A stretch of 33,890 nucleotides of DNA from Rubrivivax sp. (GCA_027487995.1 JAIYCN010000340.1:1-33890); one strand, 5' to 3'. Counted from the first letter of the stretch, positions 7,326-15,401 are shown. Made by a program: numbers and translations. The notes: generated from the letters alone by a model not told the origin.

Positions 7326-8872
7326 ACGTCAAACGATTTGTCGGCAGAACGTCCCACGAGGCCCTGGGTCGCCTCAAGGCAGCACTGGGTCCAGATGCCG
7401 TGGTCCTGTCGACCCGTCCCTGCGCTGAGGGCGTGGAGATTCTGGCCATGGGCCCGGAGGCGATCACCCGTGGACCATCCGAGGTGGCCCAGGACGTCGA
7501 GGGCGATGCACAGACGCTGTCCATGAGCACCTTGTCCTTCCAGGACTATGTGCGCGAGCGCATGCTCAAGAAGAGGGAGGCCGAGCGCAAGGCCGCCCAG
7601 CAGGTGCAGGAGGCCCGTGCAATGCAGGCGCCTCAAGGCGATTCACCGCGCCAGGCGCGGGACCTCCATGAACGAGCCCGTGCCCAGGCGGAGGTGCTCG
7701 GTGCAGGGCGCGCTCCGGCTTCGGATTTCGGTGGGCAGGCTCCAGGGGTGATGTCACCCACCCGCAGCCGCGAACCGCTGGCGGGCTCACGCAGCCCAGT
7801 AGCCGCTCACCAACTGCGTTCTGCAGCGCGGGGGGACCAGGCCGCGGCCGGTGATGCAGGCGCACCCCACGCGGGACGCGGTGCCGATCACTCGACCCAC
7901 TCCAATGCGGCGATGGTCGAGGAGATCCGTTCCATGAAGGGGCTGATCGAGCAGCGCTTCAGCGCGCTCACGTTTCTCGAGCGGCTTCAGCGTCAGCCGG
8001 CTCAGGCTCGGCTGGCGCAGCGGCTCCTTGAAGTGGGGTTCTCTCCGGCCCTGGCACGCAAGCTGACGGAACTGCTCCCGCAGGATGCACCCTCTGAGGA
8101 GCGTTGGGCGGCAGCCACCCTGGAGCGCAACCTTCAGGCGGCTGAGACCATGCCCGCCGTGGAAGACCAGGGCGGCGTGATCGCGCTGATCGGCTCCACC
8201 GGGGTGGGCAAGACGACCACCACGGCCAAGCTGGCGGCCGCCTTTGCGTCTCGCCACGGCGCCAGTTCGCTGGGCCTGATCACATTGGACGCCTACCGGG
8301 TTGGTGCGCAGGAGCAGTTGCGTGCCTACGGTCGCATCCTGGGAGTGCCCGTGCACAGTGCGCATGACCGCGCGTCGCTGGAGGATCTCCTGGCCTTGCT
8401 GGCGGACAAGCGCCTGGTGCTCATCGACACCGCGGGCATGGCCCAGCGGGACAGCCGCACACGCGAAATGCTGGACATGCTGGCGCACCCCTCCATCCAG
8501 CGTGTGTTGGTGCTCAGCGCTGCGGCTCAGGGCGAAACGCTGGACGATGTGGTGATTTCGTGGCGGGCTGCCAACTGCAAAGGCGTGGTGCTCAGCAAGG
8601 TCGATGAGGCGGTTCGTCTGGGGCCTGCATTGGACACGGTCATCCGGCACAAGCTGCCCGTGCTGGGTGTGGCCAATGGGCAGAGGGTGCCGGAGGATTG
8701 GCATCGGTTGAGTGCCCAGGCCCTCGTGCAGCGGGCGATGCGGGAGACCGCACGTGGCCACTGGCGGATGGACTCGGAGTCCGTCGAACTGGTGTTTGCC
8801 GATGTGCCGTCAGCAGCGACTTCCTCACTGGGTGGAAGCGCGCTTTCCGTGGGTGCGGAGTGGCGGACATGA
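7322..8872 (+). CDS. flhF: Flagellar SRP-type GTPase FlhF
   Basis: The protein has 516 residues. A short N-terminal B domain (VKRFVGRTSHEALGRLK) and a long variable linker precede the NG GTPase domain. The P-loop GSTGVGKT is at residues 291-298, followed by ITLDAYRVGAQEQLRAYG, and the G3 element VLIDTAGM is clear. FlhF is the third SRP-type GTPase and sets flagellar position and number at the pole, in partnership with FlhG. The gene is overlapped on both sides by ATGA junctions, with flhA before and the flhG-like gene after. Confidence 0.97.
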   Translation: MNVKRFVGRTSHEALGRLKAALGPDAVVLSTRPCAEGVEILAMGPEAITRGPSEVAQDVEGDAQTLSMSTLSFQDYVRERMLKKREAERKAAQQVQEARAMQAPQGDSPRQARDLHERARAQAEVLGAGRAPASDFGGQAPGVMSPTRSREPLAGSRSPVAAHQLRSAARGDQAAAGDAGAPHAGRGADHSTHSNAAMVEEIRSMKGLIEQRFSALTFLERLQRQPAQARLAQRLLEVGFSPALARKLTELLPQDAPSEERWAAATLERNLQAAETMPAVEDQGGVIALIGSTGVGKTTTTAKLAAAFASRHGASSLGLITLDAYRVGAQEQLRAYGRILGVPVHSAHDRASLEDLLALLADKRLVLIDTAGMAQRDSRTREMLDMLAHPSIQRVLVLSAAAQGETLDDVVISWRAANCKGVVLSKVDEAVRLGPALDTVIRHKLPVLGVANGQRVPEDWHRLSAQALVQRAMRETARGHWRMDSESVELVFADVPSAATSSLGGSALSVGAEWRT

Positions 8873-9684
8873 TCTCGCCGGCGCACGCGGCCCACAGTGG
8901 GCACGTCCACACGTCCTGGGCGAACGCTCGCGTCGACAATCGTCCATCTGCCGATCAGGCCGAAGGATTGAGGCGGCTGTTCGACGGTCGTTCCACCCGT
9001 GCGTTGGCTGTGGTCAGCAACCCGGCCGTGGCGTGGTCAGGCCTGCTCATCGAAAGCTTGAGCGAGTCGATGGCTGCTGCGGGCCTGCACACGCTCGTGG
9101 TCGACGCCTCGGAAACGGCGCCAGTGGCCAGCGAATGGGCGCATTTGGATCTTCGCTGGGCCATCGAGCCTCGTGCCGACCAATCGTCCTACCTGGGAGC
9201 CCGGGGGTTGCTGCGGCACCACGTGGATGCGCAGGGCCGTGCGCACGGTTTCCTGCGCCGTGCCGCTGAGGCCGCGCCGTGGGCCGATGTGCTTCTGATG
9301 CACGCACCTGCCCGAGATCTCATGCGGCTGTTTGCCGGTCATGATTGGCGCCCCATTCTGCTGGCGGATGCAACGCCAGTGGGTGCGATGCAGGCTTACG
9401 GCTCGCTCAAGTCCATGGCCCGCAGCGGCTTGTCCACGTTCGACATTCTTCTGGAGTCCAGTTCAAGACCTGTGCTTGGCCCGCGAGTGGCCTTGCGATT
9501 GGCCGACAGTGCCAGCCGTTTCCTGTCTTGGCCGGTGGGCCACTCGGTGGTGCTGCAAGGGCCTGCGCACCAGGACCCGGCCGAGTCCAGTCGCCTTCAG
9601 GACCTGATCCGCGCACAGTGGGCGCAGGCCGTCACCTGCGCCGTTCATCGAACCCCTGCCTTCAACCACGAGAGGCTCGCATGA
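8869..9684 (+). CDS. FlhG-like protein with FlhF-activating helix but degenerate ATPase motifs
   Basis: The protein has 271 residues from ATG 8869, which overlaps the flhF stop (ATGA). Residues 29-35 read DQAEGLR, matching the DQAxxLR helix by which FlhG/YlxH stimulates the FlhF GTPase, followed by RLF and a basic RSTR as in FlhG proteins. In the next strand, where FlhG has a deviant Walker A (KGGVGKT), this protein has VVSNPAVAWSG with no lysine or threonine pair. The Walker B-like strand reads DVLLMHAPA, with histidine in place of the aspartate. The overall MinD-like pattern (VVDASE, LLADATPVGAMQAYGSLK) remains. Position between flhF and fliA supports flhG identity. ATP hydrolysis is probably lost, an inference. 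An upstream in-frame extension to 8698 lies inside flhF and was rejected as the start. Confidence 0.75.
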   Translation: MISPAHAAHSGHVHTSWANARVDNRPSADQAEGLRRLFDGRSTRALAVVSNPAVAWSGLLIESLSESMAAAGLHTLVVDASETAPVASEWAHLDLRWAIEPRADQSSYLGARGLLRHHVDAQGRAHGFLRRAAEAAPWADVLLMHAPARDLMRLFAGHDWRPILLADATPVGAMQAYGSLKSMARSGLSTFDILLESSSRPVLGPRVALRLADSASRFLSWPVGHSVVLQGPAHQDPAESSRLQDLIRAQWAQAVTCAVHRTPAFNHERLA

Positions 9685-10460
9685 ATCCCTTTGCCTCCGC
9701 CACCCCGGCCAAGGCTGAAGCCACGACAGCATTCACGGCCCCGGTCTACAACGCCAAGGGTCGCATGGACCGCAATCATCTGTTGCGCCAGCACATGCCC
9801 CTGGTGCGGAAGTTGGCCCATCAGATGATGGCCAAGCTGCCAGCCAGCGTGGAGCTCGACGATTTGATCCAAGTCGGGATGATGGGCCTCAACGATGCGA
9901 TCTCCCGCTTCGACGCGACGGCCGGCGCGCAGTTCGAGACCTTCGCCACCCAGCGCATCAAGGGCTCCATGCTGGACGAACTGCGCAGCCTCGACTGGAT
10001 GAGTCGTGGCGACCGCAAGCTCCAGCGCGACATCGAGTCGGCTGTGCATCGCCTGGAGCAGAAGCTCCACCGTGCGCCCACCGAGTCCGAGATTGCGCAG
10101 GCACTGGAGATGTCCTTGGAGAGTTACCAGGAGACCCTTGGCCGGGTTCGCGGCACACAGATCGTTCATCTGGAGGACATGGGCTCCCACGAGGAGGGCG
10201 GTGAAGACTTCCTCGACCGTCATGTGGCTGACGAGGCGGCCAATCCCATGGCGCTTCTGCAGGACCACCGCATGCGTCAGGCCTTGGTCGACGCCATCAA
10301 GAATCTTCCCGAACGCGAGCAGTTGATGATGAGCCTGTACTACGAACAGGACATGAACCTCAAGGAAATCGCCTTGGTGTTGGGTGTCACGGAAAGCCGC
10401 GTGTGCCAACTCCACAGCCAAAGCATTGCTCGCCTTCGATCCCGCTTGCGCGCTTGGTAA
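9681..10460 (+). CDS. fliA: Flagellar sigma factor FliA (sigma-28)
   Basis: The protein has 259 residues from the ATG at 9681, which overlaps the stop of the flhG-like gene (ATGA). It shows sigma-70 region 2 (LVRKLAHQMMAKLP, ELDDLIQVGMMGLNDAISRF, FATQRIKGSMLDELR), region 3 (LHRAPTESEIAQALEM) and region 4 (LPEREQLMMSLYYEQDMNLK, LGVTESRVCQLHSQSIARL). This is the group 3 flagellar sigma architecture. FliA transcribes class III genes such as motAB, flgMN and flagellin, and is held inactive by FlgM, which is encoded on the opposite strand just beyond the terminator. A longer in-frame extension to 9345 overlaps the upstream gene and is not credible. Confidence 0.97.
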   Translation: MNPFASATPAKAEATTAFTAPVYNAKGRMDRNHLLRQHMPLVRKLAHQMMAKLPASVELDDLIQVGMMGLNDAISRFDATAGAQFETFATQRIKGSMLDELRSLDWMSRGDRKLQRDIESAVHRLEQKLHRAPTESEIAQALEMSLESYQETLGRVRGTQIVHLEDMGSHEEGGEDFLDRHVADEAANPMALLQDHRMRQALVDAIKNLPEREQLMMSLYYEQDMNLKEIALVLGVTESRVCQLHSQSIARLRSRLRAW

Positions 10461-10473
10461 TCCAGCCGAAGCC

Positions 10474-10503
10474 AAAAAAAGACCCGCCTTCAGCGGGTCT
10501 TTG
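10474..10503. terminator. Bidirectional intrinsic terminator between fliA and flgN
   Basis: A perfect 7-base-pair stem GACCCGC/GCGGGTC at 10481-10487 and 10493-10499 encloses a 5-base loop. It has seven A residues on its left and a short T-run on its right. It can therefore terminate both the plus-strand flhB-fliA transcript and the converging minus-strand flgA/flgMN transcript. Confidence 0.9.
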
Positions 10504-10518
10504 TCCATCACGGCTTGT

Positions 10519-10932
10519 TCAGGCGTAGGTGCCGCCGGTGCGTGGCATGGCGGATTGGTATCCGCCCGCGTTGTAGCCCGGCGCAGCAGAGGCGCGTGTC
10601 GGCACAAGACCCTGGGCGCTGAGTCCCATGGTGTCGCCCATCAGAAGTTCCAGTCCGCGGCCCAAGCGCGCCTGCGCGCGCACAACCGCCTGTTGCAGGG
10701 CGGCAACTCGGGTGGCCATCTCGCCGATCAAGGCACTGCGGACTTCGTTCGAGGGCCAATGGGCTTGGGGCAATTGCCGCAACTCACGAAAGACTTGGGC
10801 CCAAGCCCCTGATGCCTGGACGATCCGCTCCGGTTCGGCTTGGGCCAATGCAGCCTCGGCTTCATCCAGAAAGAACGAAAGGCGCGACAACAGGCGCGCC
10901 GTTTCTGGAGTCAGTGCGACCGTGCTGTTCAT
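10519..10932 (-). CDS. flgN: Flagellar hook-associated protein chaperone FlgN
   Basis: The protein has 137 residues, mostly an alpha-helical core (about residues 10-95) and a glycine/alanine-rich tail. Sequence motifs are weak, as usual for FlgN, but LSFFLDEAEAALAQ and VVRAQARLGRGLELLMG fit the family, and its position right after flgM is the standard order. FlgN chaperones the hook-filament junction proteins FlgK and FlgL to the export gate. Its ATG overlaps the flgM stop (ATGA), so the two are translationally coupled and likely share the sigma-28 promoter upstream of flgM. Confidence 0.88.
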   Translation of the reverse strand: MNSTVALTPETARLLSRLSFFLDEAEAALAQAEPERIVQASGAWAQVFRELRQLPQAHWPSNEVRSALIGEMATRVAALQQAVVRAQARLGRGLELLMGDTMGLSAQGLVPTRASAAPGYNAGGYQSAMPRTGGTYA

Positions 10933-11264
10933 ACCTTGGGCTTGAGCAAGGCCTGGGCGCTGGCGATCAACTCGTCTGCGATGGCCTCAGGGTTCACCTT
11001 GTAGGTGCCCTGTGCCAAGGCCGCTTGCACCTGGCGCACCTTCTCAAGATCCACGTCAGGTCCTGCGTTGGCGGCCGTCATCGCGCCGGCAGCCACGTTG
11101 GAAATCTTCACGGTGGCGGCATCGACGGCAGCGCCGAGTGCGCCGGCCACGGTACCCGCCCGAATGAGTGCTGCACGCGTGTCCGCGCCGGTCTTGCTGC
11201 TGCGGCCAGTGGCGGCACCCGTGGTGTCCGCATAGGCGGAAAGGTCCTGCGGTCCGATCTTCAT
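10929..11264 (-). CDS. flgM: Anti-sigma-28 factor FlgM
   Basis: The protein has 111 residues. The N-terminus is low-complexity and presumably disordered. The C-terminal half (VDLEKVRQVQAALAQGTYKV, NPEAIADELI) matches the FlgM sigma-28-binding helices. FlgM binds FliA until the hook is finished and then is exported through the flagellar channel. A good ribosome-binding site, AGGAG, lies 7 bases before the start on the minus strand. The gene precedes flgN with a four-base overlap and follows a strong sigma-28 promoter, giving the expected autoregulatory loop. Confidence 0.95.
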   Translation of the reverse strand: MKIGPQDLSAYADTTGAATGRSSKTGADTRAALIRAGTVAGALGAAVDAATVKISNVAAGAMTAANAGPDVDLEKVRQVQAALAQGTYKVNPEAIADELIASAQALLKPKV

Positions 11265-11318
11265 GTCTGGCTCCTGCGGGTTGAGGCGTCAACCCGTTGA
11301 TGTCTGCAATGCCTGATC

Positions 11319-11345
11319 CTATCGGCAATCCAGGCACGCACTTGA
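11319..11345 (-). promoter_or_regulatory. sigma-28 (FliA) promoter for flgM-flgN
   Basis: Read on the minus strand, the site is TCAAGTGC-N11-GCCGATAG. The gap between the TCAA core (11342-11345) and the -10 (11319-11326) is exactly the 15 bases of the sigma-28 consensus, and each element differs from consensus at one position. It lies about 55 bases upstream of the flgM start, in the gap to flgA. Confidence 0.85.
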
Positions 11346-11376
11346 GGGCGACCCTCGTGAAAAAACGATGCGCAGC

Positions 11377-12102
11377 TCACATCGCCACCTCGACACGCCT
11401 GGTGCCAACCGCCGTTCCCTGAAGCACACGGCCGTTGTCCAGGCGCACCTGGGTGGCCTGTCCATCCAGCCCCGGTGTCAGCGCAACCCCTTCCGAGGTC
11501 ACGGCAAATCCAGGGCCCCGCGCCACCAGCGTCACATTCTGGCCTGCGGTGAACCACTGGCGTGCGCGGACGTGCTGGACGCGCAGGGGCTGGCCGGCCT
11601 TTACCGCGGTTGCCAGTTGTCGCCCCGCCAGGTTGTCGGTGGCACCCAGGATGGCACCAGACTCTGAACTCCACTCCGCTTCCTGGCGCCGCACGTCGGA
11701 ATCACCAATCAGATGCCCCGCCGGCAGCGCGGAAGCGGCCACCCAGGCAGGTCCGTACACGCGAATGGTGGCCGGCACGTAAACGTTCCAGCGGACCGGA
11801 CCCTGGGTGCAGCGCAGGCCGATTCGAATGTCACCCCATGCACGGCTGCCCGGATTGACATGGGGTTGGGCCGCTTCGCAAGGGGCCAGCTTGAGTTGTG
11901 GATTCAAGGCGCCCACCTGGGTGGTCACGCGCACACCGGGGTAAGCGGCCATTACCGACTGCGCGGCCTGCTCAACACCCTCGCGCACAAGTGCCAGCAG
12001 CGCCGCTTGCGTCAAGCCGGTGGACTCACCCGCCGCGCGGACTGGCGTTGTCGCGCCGATCAGGGCCATGAGCGTCAGGACAAAACGAAGGACACGTTTC
12101 AT
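11377..12102 (-). CDS. flgA: Flagellar basal body P-ring assembly protein FlgA
   Basis: From the ATG at 12102 the protein has 241 residues and begins with a clear Sec signal peptide (MKRVLRFVLTLMALIGATTP) ending near VRAAG. The mature part has the SAF-type FlgA pattern: ALPAGHLIGDSDVRRQEAEW, GRQLATAVKAGQPLRVQHVR, FTAGQNVTLVARGPGFAVTS and a C-terminal VRLDNGRVLQGTAVG. FlgA is a periplasmic chaperone for the P-ring protein FlgI. The reading frame stays open up to 12201, but the signal peptide fixes the start at 12102. It is divergent from flgB, and a sigma-28-like promoter lies about 120 bases upstream. Confidence 0.93.
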   Translation of the reverse strand: MKRVLRFVLTLMALIGATTPVRAAGESTGLTQAALLALVREGVEQAAQSVMAAYPGVRVTTQVGALNPQLKLAPCEAAQPHVNPGSRAWGDIRIGLRCTQGPVRWNVYVPATIRVYGPAWVAASALPAGHLIGDSDVRRQEAEWSSESGAILGATDNLAGRQLATAVKAGQPLRVQHVRARQWFTAGQNVTLVARGPGFAVTSEGVALTPGLDGQATQVRLDNGRVLQGTAVGTRRVEVAM

Positions 12103-12222
12103 GAGGACGGAATCTACGCCTGCGAACCATTCATGAGGCACGGAATTGAGCCGGTCGTGCACCGCTATTCCGAGCTCTGACCAAGTGCGAACTCCACACA
12201 ATCCGCTTCAACCCTGACCGCG

Positions 12223-12250
12223 TTATCGGCAGGCATTCGCATCCACTTGA
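12223..12250 (-). promoter_or_regulatory. Probable sigma-28 promoter reading towards flgA
   Basis: On the minus strand the site reads TCAAGTGG-N12-GCCGATAA. The -10 at 12223-12230 is a perfect consensus, while the gap to the TCAA core is 16 bases instead of 15, as at the motA site. It lies between flgA and flgB, about 120 bases before the flgA start. The flgB promoter must lie in the same 157-base gap, but I cannot recognise it. Confidence 0.65.
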
Positions 12251-12259
12251 GCGCCCAAC

Positions 12260-12715
12260 ATGCCATTGCCCAACCGCCTGACCCAAAACCTGGATTTCCA
12301 GGCGCAGGCCTTGACGCTGCGCTCGGAGCGTCAGCGGCTGTTGGCCAGCAACATCGCCAACGCCGACACACCGGGCTTCGTCGCCCGGGACCTGGATTTC
12401 AATGCCGCCCTGCGCCAGGCAACCGGGCATCTGGGGACTCCTGGGGCGACTGCGGCCGGTGGAGCGCCCGCCCTGCTGCGGCCTCAGGCGACGCGGCCTG
12501 GGCACATCGGTGGAGGGTTGGCGCCGCACAGCACTGGACTGTCCACCTTGGCCTACGCGCGAAACAGTCAAAACAGCATCGACCGCAACTCGGTGGACCT
12601 GGACCGTGAACGGGCCACCTTCGCCGACAACACCCTGCGCTATGAGGCGGCCTTGCGCTTCATCAATGGCAGCGTTCGCACGATGCTCGATGCGATGAAG
12701 TCGCATACCCAGTAA
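12260..12715 (+). CDS. flgB: Flagellar proximal rod protein FlgB
   Basis: The protein has 151 residues. It carries the rod/hook family N-terminal motif (LTLRSERQRLLASNIANADT) followed by PGFVARDLDF, and a C-terminal helix (NTLRYEAALRFINGSVRTML). FlgB forms part of the proximal rod joined to the MS ring and export apparatus. The central part contains a proline- and alanine-rich insertion typical of FlgB. It is the first gene of the flgBCDEF run and is divergent from flgA. flgC follows after 15 bases. Confidence 0.95.
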   Translation: MPLPNRLTQNLDFQAQALTLRSERQRLLASNIANADTPGFVARDLDFNAALRQATGHLGTPGATAAGGAPALLRPQATRPGHIGGGLAPHSTGLSTLAYARNSQNSIDRNSVDLDRERATFADNTLRYEAALRFINGSVRTMLDAMKSHTQ

Positions 12716-12730
12716 CCACCGGAGCCCACC

Positions 12731-13168
12731 ATGTCCATGTTCCAAATCTTCGGTATTTCAGGCAGTGCAGTGAGTGCGCAAAGCCAGCGACTGAACGTGG
12801 TGGCTTCGAACCTCGCCAACGTCGACACCGTTGCCGGGCCGGATGGCAAGTCCTACAAGGCGCGGCAGGTGGTGTTCCAGACCGAATTGCTGGGCGCATC
12901 TGCCCAGCCGGGCACGCCACCGGAGGCCGGTGCGGGCCACTCCGGCGTGCGCGTGAGCACCATCAAGGAGGACGACACGCCGGGGCGCCGGGTGTTCGAC
13001 CCCAAGCATCCTGCCGCTGATGGAGAAGGCTACGTGACCTTCAGCAACGTCAATGCCGTGGATGAGATGGTCAACATGATCGCGGCCTCTCGTTCATACC
13101 AAAACAACGTGGAGGTGATGAACACCACGAAGTCCCTGCTGCAGAAGACGCTGCAGATGGGTCAGTAA
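12731..13168 (+). CDS. flgC: Flagellar proximal rod protein FlgC
   Basis: The protein has 145 residues. It begins MSMFQIFGISGSAVSAQSQR and continues RLNVVASNLANVDTVAGPDG, the conserved FlgC N-terminus with its ANLANVDT-type rod motif. The C-terminal helix VNAVDEMVNMIAASRSYQNN ends the protein with the other helix used in axial stacking. It assembles next to FlgB in the proximal rod. flgD follows 33 bases downstream, in the same operon. Confidence 0.97.
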   Translation: MSMFQIFGISGSAVSAQSQRLNVVASNLANVDTVAGPDGKSYKARQVVFQTELLGASAQPGTPPEAGAGHSGVRVSTIKEDDTPGRRVFDPKHPAADGEGYVTFSNVNAVDEMVNMIAASRSYQNNVEVMNTTKSLLQKTLQMGQ

Positions 13169-13201
13169 ACGGTTCACCGCCACCCTCTACAGGACTCGAT
13201 C

Positions 13202-13945
13202 ATGGCCACCAGTGTTGCAACCCCCACCGCCGGGAGCGACTTCGTCTCCCGACTGAGCAATCCCGCATCGGCCGCCTCGGCATCCACCGGTGACATGTCG
13301 GACCGGTTCCTGAAGCTGCTGGTCACGCAAATGCAGAACCAGGATCCCCTGAATCCTCTGGACAACGCGCAGGTCACCACGCAGATGGCGCAGATCAACA
13401 CCGTGTCCGGGATTGAGAAGCTCAACCAGGGCATCAGCTCCATGAGCCAGATGCTGTCCGAAAAGCTCGGCGGCTTGGCCATCGGCTCAAGCCTGGATTC
13501 CCTCAATGGCACCCTGCAAACCCTGCAGGGTCAGATGCTTCAGTCCCAGGCCGTGCAGGGCGCTGCCTTGGTCGGGCGCACCGTGCTGCTGGAGGGATCA
13601 GCCTTGCAGATGGCCCAGGGGCAGGGCATTGGCGCCTTTGACCTCTCCGGTCCCGCTGACCGCGTCAAGGTTGAGGTGTTGGGGCCTGCGGGGCAGGTCA
13701 TCGACACACTGGACCTGGGCGCGCAATCCGCCGGTCGTGGCGGCTTCTCCTGGTCACCGCCCGACAAGGCCGACACGCGTGGGCTGACGTTCCGGGTCAC
13801 CGCCCAGTCGGGGTCGGCCAGCGTGGCGGTCAAGCCACTCATGGCCGACACCGTCAATGCGGTTTCCATGGGCGGCAATGGCCTTGTTCTCGAACTGGCC
13901 CGTGGCGGATCCACCGCTTTCAATCTCGTCAAGGCGCTGTCCTGA
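13202..13945 (+). CDS. flgD: Hook capping/assembly protein FlgD
   Basis: The protein has 247 residues. The N-terminal signature FLKLLVTQMQNQDPLNPLDN followed by TTQMAQINTVSGIEKLN is the classic FlgD motif. The C-terminal half has the Tudor/fibronectin-like FlgD fold region (VLGPAGQVIDTLDLGAQSAG and GGFSWSPPDKADTRGLTFRV). FlgD caps the growing hook and is removed when the hook is complete. It lies between flgC and flgE in the usual order. Confidence 0.97.
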   Translation: MATSVATPTAGSDFVSRLSNPASAASASTGDMSDRFLKLLVTQMQNQDPLNPLDNAQVTTQMAQINTVSGIEKLNQGISSMSQMLSEKLGGLAIGSSLDSLNGTLQTLQGQMLQSQAVQGAALVGRTVLLEGSALQMAQGQGIGAFDLSGPADRVKVEVLGPAGQVIDTLDLGAQSAGRGGFSWSPPDKADTRGLTFRVTAQSGSASVAVKPLMADTVNAVSMGGNGLVLELARGGSTAFNLVKALS

Positions 13946-13993
13946 GCCTGGCGCCACCTTCCACTTCCACACTGAATCAACGGGAGAACCACC

Positions 13994-15355
13994 ATGAGTT
14001 TCCAGCAAGGTCTGTCCGGCTTGAATGCCTCCAGCAAGAACATCGAGATCATCGGCAACAACGTTGCCAACGCCAGCACCTTTGGTGCGAAGTCATCCCG
14101 GGCTGAATTTGCGGACGTGTACGCCAACGCGCTCAACGGCGCGGGTGTGAACACCATCGGCATCGGCGTGAACCTCGCTGCCGTGGCCCAGCAGTTCACC
14201 CAAGGCAACATCACCACCACCGAGAACCCGCTGGATTTGGCGATCAACGGCTCGGGCTTCTTCCAGGTCAGTGACGGCAAGAACCCGACGATGTACACGC
14301 GAAACGGTCAGTTCAAGATCGACCGCCAGGGATTCGTCATCAACAACCAGCAGCAGAAGTTGCTGGGATATCCGGTGGATGCCAACGGCACCATCAAGCC
14401 GGGTGAGGCGCAGCCGATCAAGCTGCCCACCCAGGGCATCGACCCAACCCCGACCAATCGCATTGACCTCGAACTGAATCTGGATTCGCGCTCTCCCAAT
14501 ACGGAAAACAAGGCCGCGCTCGACGAGATCAACTTCAACGATCCCAAGACCTACAACAACGCCACCTCGGTGACGGTGTATGACATCAAGGGACAGCCTG
14601 TGGCGCTGACCTACTATTTCCAGAAGACGGACACCGACAAGTGGAACGTCTACATCACCGCCAACGGCACCTCGCTGTCCAACACGGGTACGGGCGCCAA
14701 CGCCAAGGCGCGACCTGTGGCCAGCGTTGCCTTCCCCGTCTCGGGCGCCGCACCGATGGGCTCGACCGTCACGCCGTTGGTGGAAGGGGCGCCTGGATCA
14801 GTCACCGTCTTCGACAAGGACTTCGCCAATCCCAAGACCAGCGCCACGGGTCTGCTCAGCCTACCCGACATCCCCGCCGTGAAGCTCGCCGGCGGTGGAA
14901 CCTCAGAGCCCATCCTCGGCGTCAATCTCAGCCTGTCGTCGGTGTTCCAGTACGGCTCCGCGTTCGGCGTCACCAACGTTCAGCAGAACGGCTATGCACC
15001 TGGCCAATTGGCCGGCCTGAACATCGAAGACAACGGTGTGATCACGGCCCGCTACAGCAACGGCAAGACGCGTGCGGCCGGTCAGCTGGAATTCGCCAGC
15101 TTCCGCAACCCGCAGGGCCTGCAGGCCTTGGGTGGCAACGCCTGGGCGGCCACCTTCTCCAGCGGTGAGCCTGTGCGCGGCGCACCCGGAGACGGCAACT
15201 TCGGTGTGCTTCAGTCCGGCGCCCTGGAGGAAAGCAACATTGACTTGACCGGTGAGTTGGTGAACATGATCACCGCACAGCGCATCTACCAGGCCAACGC
15301 CCAGACCATCAAGACACAGGACCAGATCCTGCAGACGCTGGTCAACATCCGTTGA
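13994..15355 (+). CDS. flgE: Flagellar hook protein FlgE
   Basis: The protein has 453 residues. The N-terminus MSFQQGLSGLNASSKNIEII followed by GNNVANASTFGAKSSRAEFA is the hook family motif. The core contains the FlgE domains (LDLAINGSGFFQV, TMYTRNGQFKIDRQGFVINN), and the C-terminus ESNIDLTGELVNMITAQRIY with a final ILQTLVNIR is the stacking helix. FlgE polymerises into the universal-joint hook. Length and both ends fit an intact protein. A GGGAG ribosome-binding sequence sits before the ATG. Confidence 0.97.
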   Translation: MSFQQGLSGLNASSKNIEIIGNNVANASTFGAKSSRAEFADVYANALNGAGVNTIGIGVNLAAVAQQFTQGNITTTENPLDLAINGSGFFQVSDGKNPTMYTRNGQFKIDRQGFVINNQQQKLLGYPVDANGTIKPGEAQPIKLPTQGIDPTPTNRIDLELNLDSRSPNTENKAALDEINFNDPKTYNNATSVTVYDIKGQPVALTYYFQKTDTDKWNVYITANGTSLSNTGTGANAKARPVASVAFPVSGAAPMGSTVTPLVEGAPGSVTVFDKDFANPKTSATGLLSLPDIPAVKLAGGGTSEPILGVNLSLSSVFQYGSAFGVTNVQQNGYAPGQLAGLNIEDNGVITARYSNGKTRAAGQLEFASFRNPQGLQALGGNAWAATFSSGEPVRGAPGDGNFGVLQSGALEESNIDLTGELVNMITAQRIYQANAQTIKTQDQILQTLVNIR

Positions 15356-15401
15356 TCCTCGTTTGAACTGAGTACCCGCACCCACCACTGGAGAGCCACC
15401 C

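Noticed and set aside
8698-8868. Longer N-terminal start for the flhG-like gene
   Set aside because: The extension overlaps the end of flhF in another frame, and the ATGA junction at 8869 fits the neighbouring pattern.
12103-12201. Longer N-terminal start for flgA
   Set aside because: The signal peptide begins at the ATG at 12102; the extra residues would bury it.
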